The notes under the pieces: generated by a model | Database searches by the model: none | What the model was told of the DNA's origin: nothing | What the model saw: the letters and a program-made list of their open reading frames with translations, nothing else | Translations under genes and position numbers: made by a program | In this document: in pieces, positions 1 through 15,019 of the stretch | Position numbering within the stretch: position 1 is the stretch's first letter | How the letters are laid out: every line of letters starts with the position of its first letter | Assembly (NCBI GenBank): GCA_026745465.1 | Contig: JACYXH010000343.1 | Coordinates: forward strand, 410,001-474,000 | Length of the DNA: 64,000 bases | Source: Lota lota | Lineage: Eukaryota; Chordata; Actinopteri; Gadiformes; Lotidae | Direction: 5' to 3'

Positions 1-109
1 CGACTAAGTTCTGCAACTTGAGTCTTTTCCAGACATTGATATGATTTACAGATTCCCAATTATGTAATGTGTGTTTCAAATACAATTTGGTTATGGCAGT
101 GCGAATATG

Positions 110-190
110 CGTTAATAGTTTAGTCATTTAGCAGACACCTTTTTGTCCAAAGCAACTTTCAAGTGAGGCTGAGAACCCATCAGAAAATGC
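110..190 (-). mobile_element. SINE/LINE tail fragment
   Basis: 'tttagtcatttagcagacac' followed by 'tccaaagcaact' is the reverse of the widespread teleost SINE tail. The remaining DNA in 1-530 shows no gene. Confidence 0.5.
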
Positions 191-533
191 AATCAAACGT
201 GGAGCTTTTAACTGTACAAATTCCAAGCACTGCATGATCAAATAAAAAACAAGCAAAAATAAACAGGGTCAGTAGAATATTTTTCTTAGTTCATTTTTGT
301 ATTTGTGGCCGTCAAGTAGTTATCGTTAGCTCTCAGGGATACAGAGAGTACCTCTCAGTTCATGAGATTCTCTGACGATATGGGTCTTCAGATGTTTTCT
401 GAAGATAGGGAAGGTGATTCTGAAGCTAAGTAGCTCCAAACGATCCATTCACCCTATTCCCATTGAGCTGACATGACACTCGGGACTTGTTCCTGTGTTA
501 AGTTTGCAGTTTCCAAATCTGTCGTCTCTAACT

Positions 534-713
534 CTATAGTTCTTGAATGTTCTCTTCCAGTTCCTCTCTCTGTGCGCCACCTCCGGACGTCCCTGATGGA
601 AAGCATGGCTCCAGTTTTCCCTCAAAGATCAATCGTCCTCGGGATTCCAGTTTGACGCCCTTGATGTAGAAGAAGTGGTTGACGGTAGGCTCACTCTTCA
701 ACCCTTTGGAGCT
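534..713 (-). CDS. exon-like open segment, possible terminal exon, unidentified
   Basis: After a plausible acceptor (tgatgcatcctccag|AGCTCC), an open frame of 59 codons ends in TAG at 534-536. It reads SSKGLKSEPTVNHFFYIKGV, then KLESRGRLIFEGKLEPCFPS, then ends EELEENIQEL. Codon use looks protein-like (TTC, ATC, AAG and GTC endings). A second frame continues just past the stop with TIELETTDLETANLTQEQ and runs to about 469, so a frameshifted pseudogene or sequencing error is also possible. No family was recognised, and no second exon was found. Confidence 0.25.
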   Translation of the reverse strand, partial: SSKGLKSEPTVNHFFYIKGVKLESRGRLIFEGKLEPCFPSGTSGGGAQREELEENIQEL

Positions 714-859
714 CTGGAGGATGCATCAGGCTTGCAGTCAGCAGTGGGTTGGGGGAACATATTTGTGTAACTCGATGCAGTTCTTGGCAGACAGTTGTTC
801 TGCAGAAAGTCTGTCAGTCTACGCCCCGTTTTTAGTGGTAATTACACACATCTCTCCTG

Positions 860-1262
860 CATTTTAAATGATATTATTAGCATTTTACCTGCATCTTACC
901 ATAACGGTCTAATTTATGCACCGTTTCTTCTGGTAAGATGTGTCAAAATCCAAGTAAGATGCATGCGCATTTCAGCTCATATTATTTGTATTTAACCTGC
1001 ATCTTAAGTTGAAAATATATATATATAATAGACGTTGAAAATAGACATATAATAGACGTCTAAAAGACGTCTAAAATAGACCTATTTCTTGACGCATAAA
1101 ATATTTTCTTTTAGTTTCTACGAATGAAAGCCGTCCAAAATCTAGGTTTAAAATATGTTTTTTTAGGTTTATCTAGGTTTAATAAACCTAGATAGTAATA
1201 AACCTAGTTTTAAAGGTTTAAAACGACGTCCAAAATAGATGAATAATGGATCTATTTTACAC
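860..1262. repeat. AT-rich palindromic block, MITE-like
   Basis: The block contains repeated 'cctgcatctta' and 'taagatg' motifs (870-1010), a tandem 'agacgtctaaa' (about 1055-1075), the near-perfect palindrome ATCTAGGTTTA-A-TAAACCTAGAT (about 1171-1193) and AAAATAGAT...ATCTATTTT (about 1234-1259). Its composition differs from the flanks. This density of inverted repeats fits an old non-autonomous DNA element, but termini and target duplications were not defined. Confidence 0.4.
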
Positions 1263-1575
1263 AGCAACAACAACGGCCACATGATTACCAATCAAGTTGG
1301 AATTGGACACACAACATCTCCAAGTAAATTACTGATACATGCATTTTGGATATTGGATTTGATCCCCTGTGTTCCTGTTTCAGCCCAAAATGATTTCCTC
1401 TGCTATTAACCTATGCTCTAGGCGTTGCAAGACATCCTTTGTAAGATGTGTCGTCCACTTCACGGCACATATTTGTTTACATCTATTGATTCAGGATGTA
1501 ATCATGTGCTTTCTGTCACTTCTAGTGGCTACAGAGTCATACAACGTTACTTCTTCTCCTCTTCTCCTCTTCCAG

Positions 1576-1658
1576 CACTCCTCACTTTAAGGCTTTTAGT
1601 GGCTCAGCTGCGGGCGTGAAGCTGGGAGTCAACTTGGATTGGTTCTTTGGACAGCAAA
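1576..1658 (+). CDS. exon-like segment with strong splice signals, unidentified
   Basis: A long pyrimidine tract and CTCTTCCAG acceptor precede 83 bases open in one frame, followed by the donor CAAA|GTATGT. The phase-consistent translation includes TPHFKAFSGSAAGVKLGVNL and DWFFGQQ. No family was recognised. A pyrimidine-rich acceptor (cacctgcag) at about 1904 could begin a next exon in a compatible phase (PSCTTSVWSTWKKHK, then a stop). It could be a real exon of a plus-strand gene or a chance island. Confidence 0.25.
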
Positions 1659-1909
1659 GTATGTCTCACTCCAGTGCTCTGTCCTATTTCACTGGTCTTC
1701 GTCTTTCCCTCTCCCTCTCTATTCTCTCTGGAAAACGTGATTGAATGCACAAGGCGACACCATTTCTGAAATAATAATAAGCCATAATACAATTTTTACG
1801 GTATACAACACCTAATCTCTTTATTTTCAATTTCAATCTATAGTATTTTTTCTATTATTGTAAATGTGACTATTTCAAGAATAAAATCCCTCGTTCCACC
1901 TGCAGTACC

Positions 1910-2582
1910 CTCGTGTACCACCAGTGTGTGGTCTACTTGGAAAAAACACAAACCCTGGTCAGACTTAACCCTCTGAGAGGTCCAGAGAGCCAACGCAGAC
2001 CCGCACACACACGAGGAGCACCTGGAGCTCAGCTGCTCCAGCAGTAAGATCCAGTCTGGTCCGGTCTTAACAGGGTTAGGGTCAAGCTCGGGGCATCAAG
2101 GTCCATTCCAGGCACACCAGCACTCGCCGATGTGCTCGCTAGGGATGGAAGGTTGTTCAATTACAACATTCTCCAATGATCTCCCTGGAACAGTGGGTTT
2201 GGATGACTTATTAACTCTACATCGTACGAGGGCAGCACTGCGCATTCAGCTGTGAACGCTTGCCCCTCCAGCCCAGCCCTGTGCCGACCTATTTCCTGTA
2301 CTTCCTGGTTCCGCTGCTGTGCGACCAATACAACACAACTTAATCAACGGTCATTGCAAAATCGTATTTTGATTATTGTGCATTTTTCCCCCTATTTTGT
2401 AAGTTTATTCATTTTTCGATTTACATTCTTTTGCCTTGTTCATTTTGCAGTCATTATGTTGACTCTTGATACCATCTTTTGAAATCCAACAAGAAAAGAA
2501 TCAGTAAATTCAGGCCTGATGTCTGATGTCCTCACCAGGTTTTCTAGCCGTACACTATTGTCACCAGCCAGCTCAAATACAA
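1910..2582. other. no gene recognised
   Basis: Mixed single-copy-looking sequence without convincing exons. Confidence 0.5.
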
Positions 2583-2608
2583 CCCCCCCCCCCCCCCCCC
2601 CCCCCCCC
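2583..2608. repeat. poly-C tract
   Basis: 26 consecutive C. Confidence 0.98.
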
Positions 2609-2860
2609 ACCATAGGCTATCTCCTGGCCTCATCTCCGCAGACTCACCTCAGATCAGGAGATCTCGTAACATGTTTGAAACCGTATAAATTATTAAGGCG
2701 TAACTCACAAAGCACATCGCAGGTTGTTGGCATTTAATTCCACTTCTTTGTCGAGATTTCTTTTCCCCGGGACAGTTTGGCGTTGTCAGCAGATTCCCGC
2801 CACTGGCATGGAATTCTCGGAGACAAGTGCACGTGTCAGCACTTTCTGCCTCCTCAGCCC

Positions 2861-2861
<1 letters not shown>

Positions 2862-2935
<74 letters not shown>
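2862..2935. repeat. (TG)n microsatellite
   Basis: Uninterrupted GT dinucleotides, then one CG step. Confidence 0.98.
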
Positions 2936-4109
<1,174 letters not shown>

Positions 4110-4950
4110 CACGTATGTGTTGGAGAGAGTACAGCAAAATTGATTGGCAATCCTAATGGAGCATTCACACATATCAAAAAGTTTAACTAGACTAATTTAA
4201 GGTGCTAAAGATATTAATAGAATATGTGTCTTTGCTGTAACCTACAACACAACAACACAACTAAACAATACGATAGCATATTGCACCTTTGGATATTGCA
4301 CATTGCAGTGGCCCTTCACACAAGTAGTGCAATTAGGACGATATTCATACAAAGGGGCAGTTGTAATGTACACGTGTCTGTGCAGTGGTCCATGAGGGAC
4401 ACTGCAGTACACACAGGTCCCAGACGGTCATCACAGGCTGACCGAATTCATCCTTTCTTGACCCGACCGGTTTACTCCTCCAGCGTGAACAGGCACCCTG
4501 TCACCGATGACATCATCACTGGGTGATCCTCCTGTCCTCAGATCGTCCTTCAGTATCCAGAACCTCCCCTTTCTGGCGAGATCAGCTTGTCGCGGCAAGG
4601 CTTACACACTCGTAGAAACTACTTTCACATAAGGGGTCTTTTTTTTTTTTACGCAACATGAACTAGGACCCAGCAGTCCTACCCGGTCATAGCAGAACTT
4701 CTGGGGGGAGACGGCACCGGGCCTGGGCCAGAAACCAAAGTCGGCCTTGTTCCATGTTTCGTTACAGAGATTCTACCTCTGCAGTGGCCAAATACACGTG
4801 TTGATTTAAAACCTTTAGACGCTTTTTTACAGTTAACTACTGCTATCCGAGTTTGTTTTCGCTGTTAATTGCCAAGTAGGCGCTTGCAGATTCATGCCTG
4901 CAGCAACACGATTGATCGAAACAAATATGAAGCAAAAGAAAGGGAAACGC
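4110..4950. other. no gene recognised
   Basis: Single-copy-looking DNA with a T tract at about 4630. Confidence 0.5.
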
Positions 4951-5040
4951 CCCATTCAACCAGATTTAGATATAAGATATAAAGATGTAAATCTAAAGTC
5001 TGATTGCAGACTAGCTTATATCTGGTTGAACAGGGCGTTG
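4951..5040. mobile_element. short foldback (MITE-like) element
   Basis: 'cattcaaccaga...atataag' on the left is mirrored by 'cttatatctggttgaacagg' on the right, with flanking cgccc/gggcg, leaving a loop of about 35 bases. The right arm lacks six bases present in the left. Confidence 0.5.
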
Positions 5041-5652
5041 TGAGACAGTACTGGTGTGTACCGCACAGCAAAGCAGAGTTTCCCCGCATGCTTTTTGTTC
5101 CATGCGTTGAGTGTTTTCAATGCGTTTGGGGCTCTAGACGCAACACAAAACCTTCTGCAACGCAAGGTTCAAGCCCTCGGCTGCGATGCATTGGAAATGA
5201 ATGGACATCTTGTACACTGCTACGCAACTACACAACCAGTTCTCACGAGGGGTTTGTGAGCAGTCTTCCAATTAGCAGTAACATTTGTTTCTGCATGGAA
5301 CAGCATTATCCTTCCCAGAGCGCCTGGCTTCAAGTAGAAACCGAGCCCCAAATAAGGCCCCATGCTGTTCAGGGCCCAAAACGAGGCCTGCACATACTAC
5401 TAAATACGTAGGTGTACTTACTTACACACATTTGGTGATGGATGCATTTTTAAACAGGTACTGCATACTTGTACGTATCTGTATGTTAGGGCTCACCCAA
5501 TCCTCAACTCTATTTAGCACAAGCGTCACCATTACTTCCCATTAAAACAAGGCAATGTTTAATGAGCTGTGATGTCATTTTCCCATTAAAACACTTGTGA
5601 AACCATTGGTTGAACGGTGTGCATTTACATTTCTGTTCTTCATACAAAGCAG

Positions 5653-5688
5653 CACACACACACACACACACATCCGCCTGCACGCACG

Positions 5689-5734
<46 letters not shown>

Positions 5735-5785
5735 GAGACAGACAGAAACGCACACACACACACACACACACACCTGCCTGCACGG

Positions 5786-5827
<42 letters not shown>

Positions 5828-5853
5828 ACAGACAAACAGAGAGACAGACAGAA

Positions 5854-5945
<92 letters not shown>
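5653..5945. repeat. compound CA array with higher-order repeat
   Basis: CA runs are broken twice by the same cassettes: 'acagacaaacagagacagac' near 5725 and 5828, and 'cctgcctgcac' near 5771 with a related 'ccgcctgcacgcac' near 5674. The period is about 104 bases. Confidence 0.9.
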
Positions 5946-5946
<1 letters not shown>

Positions 5947-6515
5947 AAAGAAAACGTCTGACTCAATTCATTTGAACTGGGACTATACATCTTGCACCTG
6001 AGCCCCGGAGTTTCTGAGGTAGCTGGTGAGAAAGGGAGAGGGACAGTGTTGTTGCTGCACAGGTTCACACACAATGTGTGTTGTCTGTCTGTTATTCAGT
6101 CTGAATGGGAGCTTCCGGCACGGAACCCCACCAAGGTTCCTTCTTGGCGGGATTATGAAACCAGCGCGGCAGAGACGAATCAGAAATCGGTGAAACTGTA
6201 ATCCTATAATTCTATCGATCAGCCCTCGCAGGGCATCGTTGGGACATTATTGATCGGCCGGCCAGCTCCTGAATCCCAAACGCCCAGAGACACGGGTTCT
6301 TTTCATGGGTTTCTTTGGACGGGAGACCGTCGCACGCGCTGTATGGGTACGGGAATAAAACCTCATAAAACGTTATTACAACGTTTTTATGAGCGCCGAT
6401 TCCATAAATATTGAGACGCTGCAAACATTGCGATACGATATTTAGATTTTTATTTATTTATGTTTAACGTATCCGTTGAGAGAATGCTCAGCTTTTATTG
6501 CCGCTTGAGACAGCC
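5946..6515. other. no gene recognised
   Basis: Includes an imperfect 'aaaacgttattacaacgttttt' palindrome at about 6366. Confidence 0.5.
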
Positions 6516-6845
6516 GGGGTCCACCGTAGGGGTCCACCGTAGGGGTCCACTGTAGGGGTCCACTCTATGGTGGTAGGGGTCTTAACCGTAGGGGTCCACT
6601 CTATGGTGGTAGGGGTCTTAACCGTAGGGGTCCACTCTATGGTGGTAGGGGTCTTAACCGTAGGGGTCCACTCTATGGTGGTAGGGGTCTTAACCGTAGG
6701 GGTCCACTCTATGGTGGTAGGGGTCTTAACCGTAGGGGTCCACTCTATGGTGGTAGGGGTCTTAACCGTAGGGGTCCACTCTATGGTGGTAGGGGTCTTA
6801 ACCGTAGGGGTCCACCGTAGGGGTCCACTCTATGGTGGTAGGGGA
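6516..6845. repeat. 36-bp minisatellite
   Basis: About seven full units of 36 bases, each with 'ggggtccactctatggtgg' and 'ggggtcttaaccgta', preceded by four short 'ccgtaggggtcca' units. The period is a multiple of three, so a frame translates as repeated MVVGVLTVGVHS; this is not a gene. Confidence 0.95.
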
Positions 6846-6864
6846 TGACGCCATTATCAATAAA

Positions 6865-7060
6865 CAGGGGGCATTCTGTCCTAGTGGTCTGGGGGTTAGA
6901 CTCCCAGCCAAGAAGAGTACGAACCCCACTGTCCACAGTCTCTACTATAAGAGATGTATGGAAAAACAAACACTGTAAGTCACTTTGAAAGCATGGTCTC
7001 AATGGTGTCAAATCTTACCGGGACCCTGGGAGGAACAGATTCTGGGAGCCCAGTAGGTTA
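6865..7060 (+). mobile_element. diverged tRNA-derived SINE
   Basis: A tRNA-like head ('tagtggtctgggggttagac', 'gtacgaaccccac') is followed about 70 bases later by 'tgtaagtcactttgaaagcat', the teleost SINE/LINE tail motif. Confidence 0.5.
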
Positions 7061-8149
<1,089 letters not shown>

Positions 8150-8244
8150 CCTCTGCAGGAGAGCGGTCGATGATCCTCTGGTTAGTGAGTGTGTGTGTGT
8201 GTGTGTGTGTGAGAGTGTTTGTGTGGCTGTGTGTGTGTGTGTGT

Positions 8245-8615
<371 letters not shown>

Positions 8616-8902
8616 TTAGTGTGTGTGTGTGTGTGTGTAAATGTGTGTCAGCGAGTAAGAGAGAGTGTGCATGCATATATATGTGTGTGTACATGAGTGA
8701 GTGAGTGAGTGCGTGTGTGTGAGTGTGTGTGTGAGTGAGGGAGTGTGTGAGTGATTGAGTGTGTGTTGGTTATGGTACTTTGTTGGGAGGGGATTATCAG
8801 GCCTTGAGTGGTTAGATAAGTCTGTGTCTGAGAGTTGAATCCTTGTTTGAAGGAGCACACGTGCACACATGCATGTTCAAACACAGTCAGACACGCTCCC
8901 AA

Positions 8903-9032
<130 letters not shown>

Positions 9033-9257
9033 ATTGATTTGAGACCAGGTGAACCTGTTTAAAATGGTGCTACATGGAGGTCTGATGGCCCAAGCTGCTT
9101 TTTGACCAACGGGTTTTACCAGATTTGTTTACCAGGTTTCCCAGCAGAAGGAGTTTACCCAACAGAAGGAAATATGTGTTTTAATCCATTTATTGTACGT
9201 GTGTTGTACTTTTTGTACTGTACCTTTTCCATTGCAATCCTATTCCTTGGTACAACA

Positions 9258-9305
9258 TTTACTATTTAGTCATTCAGCAGACATTTTTATTCAAAGCCAG
9301 CCAGG
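9258..9305 (-). mobile_element. SINE/LINE tail fragment
   Basis: 'tttagtcattcagcagacat' then 'attcaaagcc', the reverse of the teleost SINE tail. Confidence 0.45.
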
Positions 9306-9339
9306 CGATCCTCCCCTCAAAACGTCCTTCTGCATGCTG

Positions 9340-10460
9340 TACATTTAATATTCCTATCGCCGCTGTTCTGGTCCAAGCCCCTCCCTCTCCCCATAGGCTG
9401 AGCGAGGGTTATCAACTATAGCTTCATGCCGTTCTAACGCAACACAAGACCCGTTCTCTGACTTCCTACGAGCTCTGTACTGTTCGCCAGTTGACAGTCT
9501 CGGAACGAGAAAAAGGAAGACGACGACAAGAACGCCACAACAAAGAAAAGGGGGTTCGATTCGTTTTTTTGGACGAAGAATTTGACCCGGAAATATCCGA
9601 AAGATTTAACGGAAACGGATGTTCGCCACAGGCCTAAATCAGTAGACCCTCTCTGGTGCATCTCGTCGCTAAACCCATTTAACTAAAACCGATATCGCTC
9701 CCTCCGAAGCATGTTCGGAAGTCCTGCTCTTTCTCTCGCCGAGAACGCACGTTTGAAGCACCGTGCTCCAGGCAAGCCGTGTGTCTCACGCCCAGCGGAC
9801 ATCTGCGTCCGCACAGCACCCATAGGTGAGGGGTGTTGCACACGCGCCACCATTCCTATTAGACAGGTTAGCTCCACCTCCTTGAGAATGAGGAACCCGA
9901 TGGTCCACAGTCAACCTGTTGTAAGCCTCCTTGAGCGAAAGGCTGGGCTCCTCAGTGACACGTAACACTCACTGCACGTCGACAGGGTAAAAGCGTCGAA
10001 CGACGTAAACCACACAGAATACAGATAGGTTGGTTTGTGAGGCAAACCAACTCTCAAATCGAGTGCTTGTGGAGAATATGTCGCCACGTGGACACCCCAT
10101 AGATAGGGTCTTTTTCTAGTTACGTGTCTTCACGGTCTTCCACTTCGATATTTTTGCGACAAACTGCGACGTTGTTGACTTGCCCTGACCTTGAAAGGAG
10201 GTCCCGTGGGGTACGGAGGCGTGATTCAGGCGCCACTGCACCCCGGGGGCTTCACAGCAAACCCAGAAGGAACCGAGCGGAGAGTCAGCGGCGACCACTT
10301 GCTACGCTACTGTGTTGTCAAAGCGCTCCCAGCACCTGGATGCTTCCGATGAAGCGTCCGATAAGGAAGGCGTTACAACGAATCAGCCTGGGAGTCTGTG
10401 TGTCACAAACACACTCACCTCTCTGCACAGGCAGCACATTGGCGGAGTAGAGTCGTACTT
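9340..10460 (-). mobile_element. possible retroelement remnant
   Basis: A GC- and CpG-richer block than its flanks, with several short broken open frames on both strands (9434-9661, 9711-9965, 10116-10450). Its texture resembles teleost LTR/DIRS-type debris. No reverse transcriptase, integrase or recombinase motif is visible, so the class is inferred. Confidence 0.3.
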
Positions 10461-10539
10461 TTTAGATGGAGGGGTTTGACGAGGTCGTAAATTGACACGG
10501 TACACATTTCTTTTAATATTCTTGGCGAAGGTGAAAAAC

Positions 10540-10590
10540 AAACACCATGTTAATATGCTAACATAGTAGCATGTTAGCATAATATGTAGA
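10540..10590. repeat. hairpin, 10-bp arms
   Basis: ATGCTAACAT and ATGTTAGCAT flank 'agtagc'. The flanks 10460-10980 show no gene. Confidence 0.6.
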
Positions 10591-10984
10591 ACGGGAAAAG
10601 GTGTAACATACTTTAGTAATACCCAATGGGAGATCTGGGTTACATAGCCTACAGAACCATACAACGTTTTGTACACATATGATGGCCGAGGTGGGAAGAG
10701 AGATTCTCATCCCTCTTCCCAATAGGGGAAAAGAGCCCCCCTATTTTCACCATGGCGTGAGTCTTTGATTATCCAAATCTCCCCAAATGCGACTTCACAA
10801 GTGGGAGGTTCCACCCAGATGTACGAGGGATAGGTCAACCTACCATCCTACCCAGTGTACGGTAACAACTGCCAGGCTAATCTATCCATCATACATCTGG
10901 GTGTTTTCAATTGGCTCATTGATGGCTCAACAACAACAACTGGTGGTAAAAACAGGGTGAAAACTGCTTAAACCTGTTTGTAAC

Positions 10985-11305
10985 AAGGTCCATTGCCCCA
11001 CTCCACCTTGGTGACTTTTACTGGGCACCTCCAGACAAAGGACGCAGTGGTGGTGGTGTTGAAAGCCGGCTTATTGTAGAAGTTTGTAGGTAATGATACA
11101 TGACGCTGGTGCTTCTTGTTGCCATGCAGGCGAGCTCTCCCTGAGTGTGTGCGGTGACGGCTGGTTTAACCTGTTGCACACTGATTGCTCAATGGGCAAC
11201 AGGTGTGCAGCCTCACCCAGCCCCAGAGTCCAATCGGACTCGGCCAGGTGAGGCTGCCTAAACCAGCCCTCATCCACACACGCTCCCACACTGTTCTAGA
11301 GTCCA
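10985..11305 (-). mobile_element. LTR-like interspersed repeat, copy 1
   Basis: Shares long blocks with 15020-15335, including 'gagtgtgtgcggtga.ggct' and 'aacaggtgtgcagcc'. On the minus strand both copies carry an AATAA(A/G) element followed by a GT/CA-rich stretch, as in an LTR polyadenylation region. No internal coding region is linked. Confidence 0.5.
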
Positions 11306-11980
<675 letters not shown>

Positions 11981-12198
11981 GGAGAGTGATAGACACAGAC
12001 AGACAGAAGGACGAGGCGTCTCCTGTCAGAACCCTCCTGGTTTTACATGTCAATTCCATTTTGGCCGTTTTTCTGTCTCTTCAGAGTCTAATAACAATAT
12101 TTCACTGCAAATTAAAGCAAGCAGGCAACACTGGTGAGCCTCCACCCATCAGTCCATACAACAGGAAAACAAGGTGACGGTGGAGATGGGTGTAGTGA

Positions 12199-12217
12199 GG
12201 GGGGGGGGGGGGGGGGG
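12199..12217. repeat. poly-G tract
   Basis: 19 consecutive G. 12218-12730 shows no convincing exon. Confidence 0.95.
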
Positions 12218-12730
12218 CGTTAATTGACAAACAAATGCAGTTCATTTCTGTAGAACACCTCGCGGGGAAGCTGTTGGGACCCGCTGGTCATCAGTGTACA
12301 TTTGGGCCGAGCGGAGGAACCGGGAGATTTCGCCCGGCTGTGCAGATTTATATTTATATTGCTATGAAGACGTGGCGTCCCCGAACAATCACGATCTTAC
12401 AGCTCCTTCTGATCTCCCAGGAGGAGGCAGCTCGATCTTTTCGCTGCGTCTTCGGTGGCATTTCTTATTGAGCCAGAAAGACACGGTAATAGGAAAGAGA
12501 CGCTACATCATTCTGGGAATGCTATAGTTGCTCTCTGGAGGTGACTCACCCCTTCGACAATTAGTATTCAAACCAAGATCGCTCCTCCATGGCAGCAATC
12601 TAAACAGAGCAAATTAAAGTTGTGGGGGAAAGAAAATGATGTGTGTGTGTTTTTTCTTCTTCTCAGAGCCTTGGGAGCTTAATATGCATGTCAATCAACG
12701 GGCAGCAGATAGACGTGTAGCCCTTCTGTG

Positions 12731-12871
12731 TCTGTGGATGAGGAGGAAGCAGCTGACCAGATGTTGTCTGTGGATGAGGAGGAAGCAGCTGACCAGATGT
12801 TGTCTGTGGATGAGGAGGAAGCAGCTGACCAGATGTCTGTGGATGAGGAGGAAGCAGCTGACCAGATGTTG
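12731..12871 (+). repeat. 36-bp minisatellite encoding an acidic repeat frame
   Basis: Four units; the third is 33 bases (lacks ttg), so length changes stay in multiples of three. One frame reads SVDEEEAADQML repeatedly inside a 190-codon open frame (12728-13300), which has no splice sites or recognisable domain. Judged non-coding, but the in-frame variation is noted. Confidence 0.9.
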
Positions 12872-12879
12872 TTCGGACG

Positions 12880-14185
12880 GCAAACGGTGACCTCCACGCA
12901 GAGATTTATGCAGAGCAGCGTAGTCGGGACCGTCTTGCGTCTCATTTGTCCAGGATGTCATTCAAACCGTGAAGGGAGTGACACTTTAATTAACTTTCTG
13001 TCCTCCGCTAAGTTTACCTCGGTCTTCAAAAACGCCACCGAATTCCCCCTGTCATCCTGCAGGATTAAAGCCATCATGTTTTCCCATCTCAAACCTGTCA
13101 GCGAGGTCTCGGCAGTTCTGAACAGACAGTGTATTCTTTATGTACGGACCTATTCTGGGTTTTTTGTATTGTTTTCAAAGGATGGGTTCAATGTTCTTGC
13201 CACCCAAAGCCATCGCTGTTGTGTATTCTGTTCAGCCCTTTGGGCCATCTGTTTTGGCTTTCTTGTCTCTCTGTCTTTCTTTCAGCTCGCCTGTCCATAA
13301 TGTCAACATCTACTGGGTTTTTTCTCACTCTGTGTACCTGTTAATGAACACTTGACCATTGACAAGCTGCCCAGACAGATATTTAAAGAAGTTAATGTTT
13401 GCTGGGGTCTGTCCTGAGTTACCAGCTGAAAGTAAAAACATATTCATATTTTCTCACATATTCTCTTTTATTCTTTCATAAAGTTACTATAGCTATGGTT
13501 TTAGCAACTGCTACCAGTTCCCTCATTTCCCTAACATTACGATTATATTTTATTTCCACTATTTGTTCTCCTCCTCATCATATCTGATTATTCAATATCA
13601 ATATTTTTCAAAATATGTATCTAACTCATTATCTTCCCGAATTAATCCTAGAGCTTTGATTTTCTTCGCTTTTTTTTGTGCTTTTTGTTTGCTTTTTGTT
13701 TGCTTTCAGTCAACCCAGCCTCCTATATGGCAGAGCAATCGTTACGCCAGACAAGTGAAAACGTCCTCAGCCACATAAAAGATGCAATGTATTTCCCTCG
13801 CTTTCATCATAATCAACGTGTCATCTCATAACGGCTAATTATTTAGCCAAATACTAATTTCTCAACTTCCGTCACCTCCACTGTGATTGACAAAATTCCA
13901 TAAATGACTTGAAAAATTAGCAGTGGTCCCAAAAGAAACACCCATATCCTACCCTGCTTCAGTGTGCCATTTTAAAACCACACATTAACAGATGATCGTG
14001 TTTCTATGTTTATGTGACGCGCCGGATTCTGTTCGGTTTGACAGAGAGCTCTGCTGAATGCTAACTCATCAGCGCCACGACGCTACATTGAGGTTTGAAC
14101 CTTTGGGTTCAAAGGTTACCTTCATCAACTGTCCGGCCCAAACAACACACAAACTCCCCAGCACAACACATACACACCTTTTTCA

Positions 14186-14188
<3 letters not shown>
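12880..14188. other. no gene recognised
   Basis: AT-rich with T tracts (13670-13710). The open frame continuing from the minisatellite has no family resemblance. Confidence 0.5.

Positions 14189-14232
<44 letters not shown>
14189..14232. repeat. (CA)n microsatellite
   Basis: 22 CA units. Confidence 0.97.
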
Positions 14233-14233
<1 letters not shown>

Positions 14234-14593
14234 CCTTTTCAACACATGCACATATTTTACACACAAAGTTTGTAGGTTTTTTTTGTAAACAGAACTAACC
14301 GGGGGAGGGGAGCAGTACGCTGAGTGAACTTTCTCTGGTAATCACTCTTCATCGAGCTCGGCGTCACATAACTTTTGACACCCGTTTGACCCTCTCCCTA
14401 GTTAATGACCCCCATCATCCCAGAGACCTCACACACACCTTCCCTTTTACACCCGGGCCACCGTATAAACAACAGAGGTGGTTGACCAGTCCTCCGTCAC
14501 CCTTTACCACCCATCCTCCCTCCGTTTACGGCGCTCTCCTTGGCTCTGTCATATTTGTCATCGTAATCAAACATGAGTTTATCACATGGGTGT

Positions 14594-14748
<155 letters not shown>

Positions 14749-15019
14749 GCCAGCAGCTCCCTCTGGTGTAGAAGAGAGCGTTAAGGTTTGAGCCAGGGGG
14801 ATGAGGAGGGAGATGTATCATCAGCAGGATGGTGTCAAAGTGTTTCAGTGTCAGATGCAGTCGACCAAGTACAACGTGGTTATTCCGTGTACGTTGAACT
14901 ACGTCTGACAAGGCGAGGGTCATAGACGTACAACAAGACCATTCCGTAGTGATGATAAATGACCCAAAAAAGGTACCGAAGGTAGTTCTATAAACCAAAA
15001 TAGAAATAGTGGTAATCCA

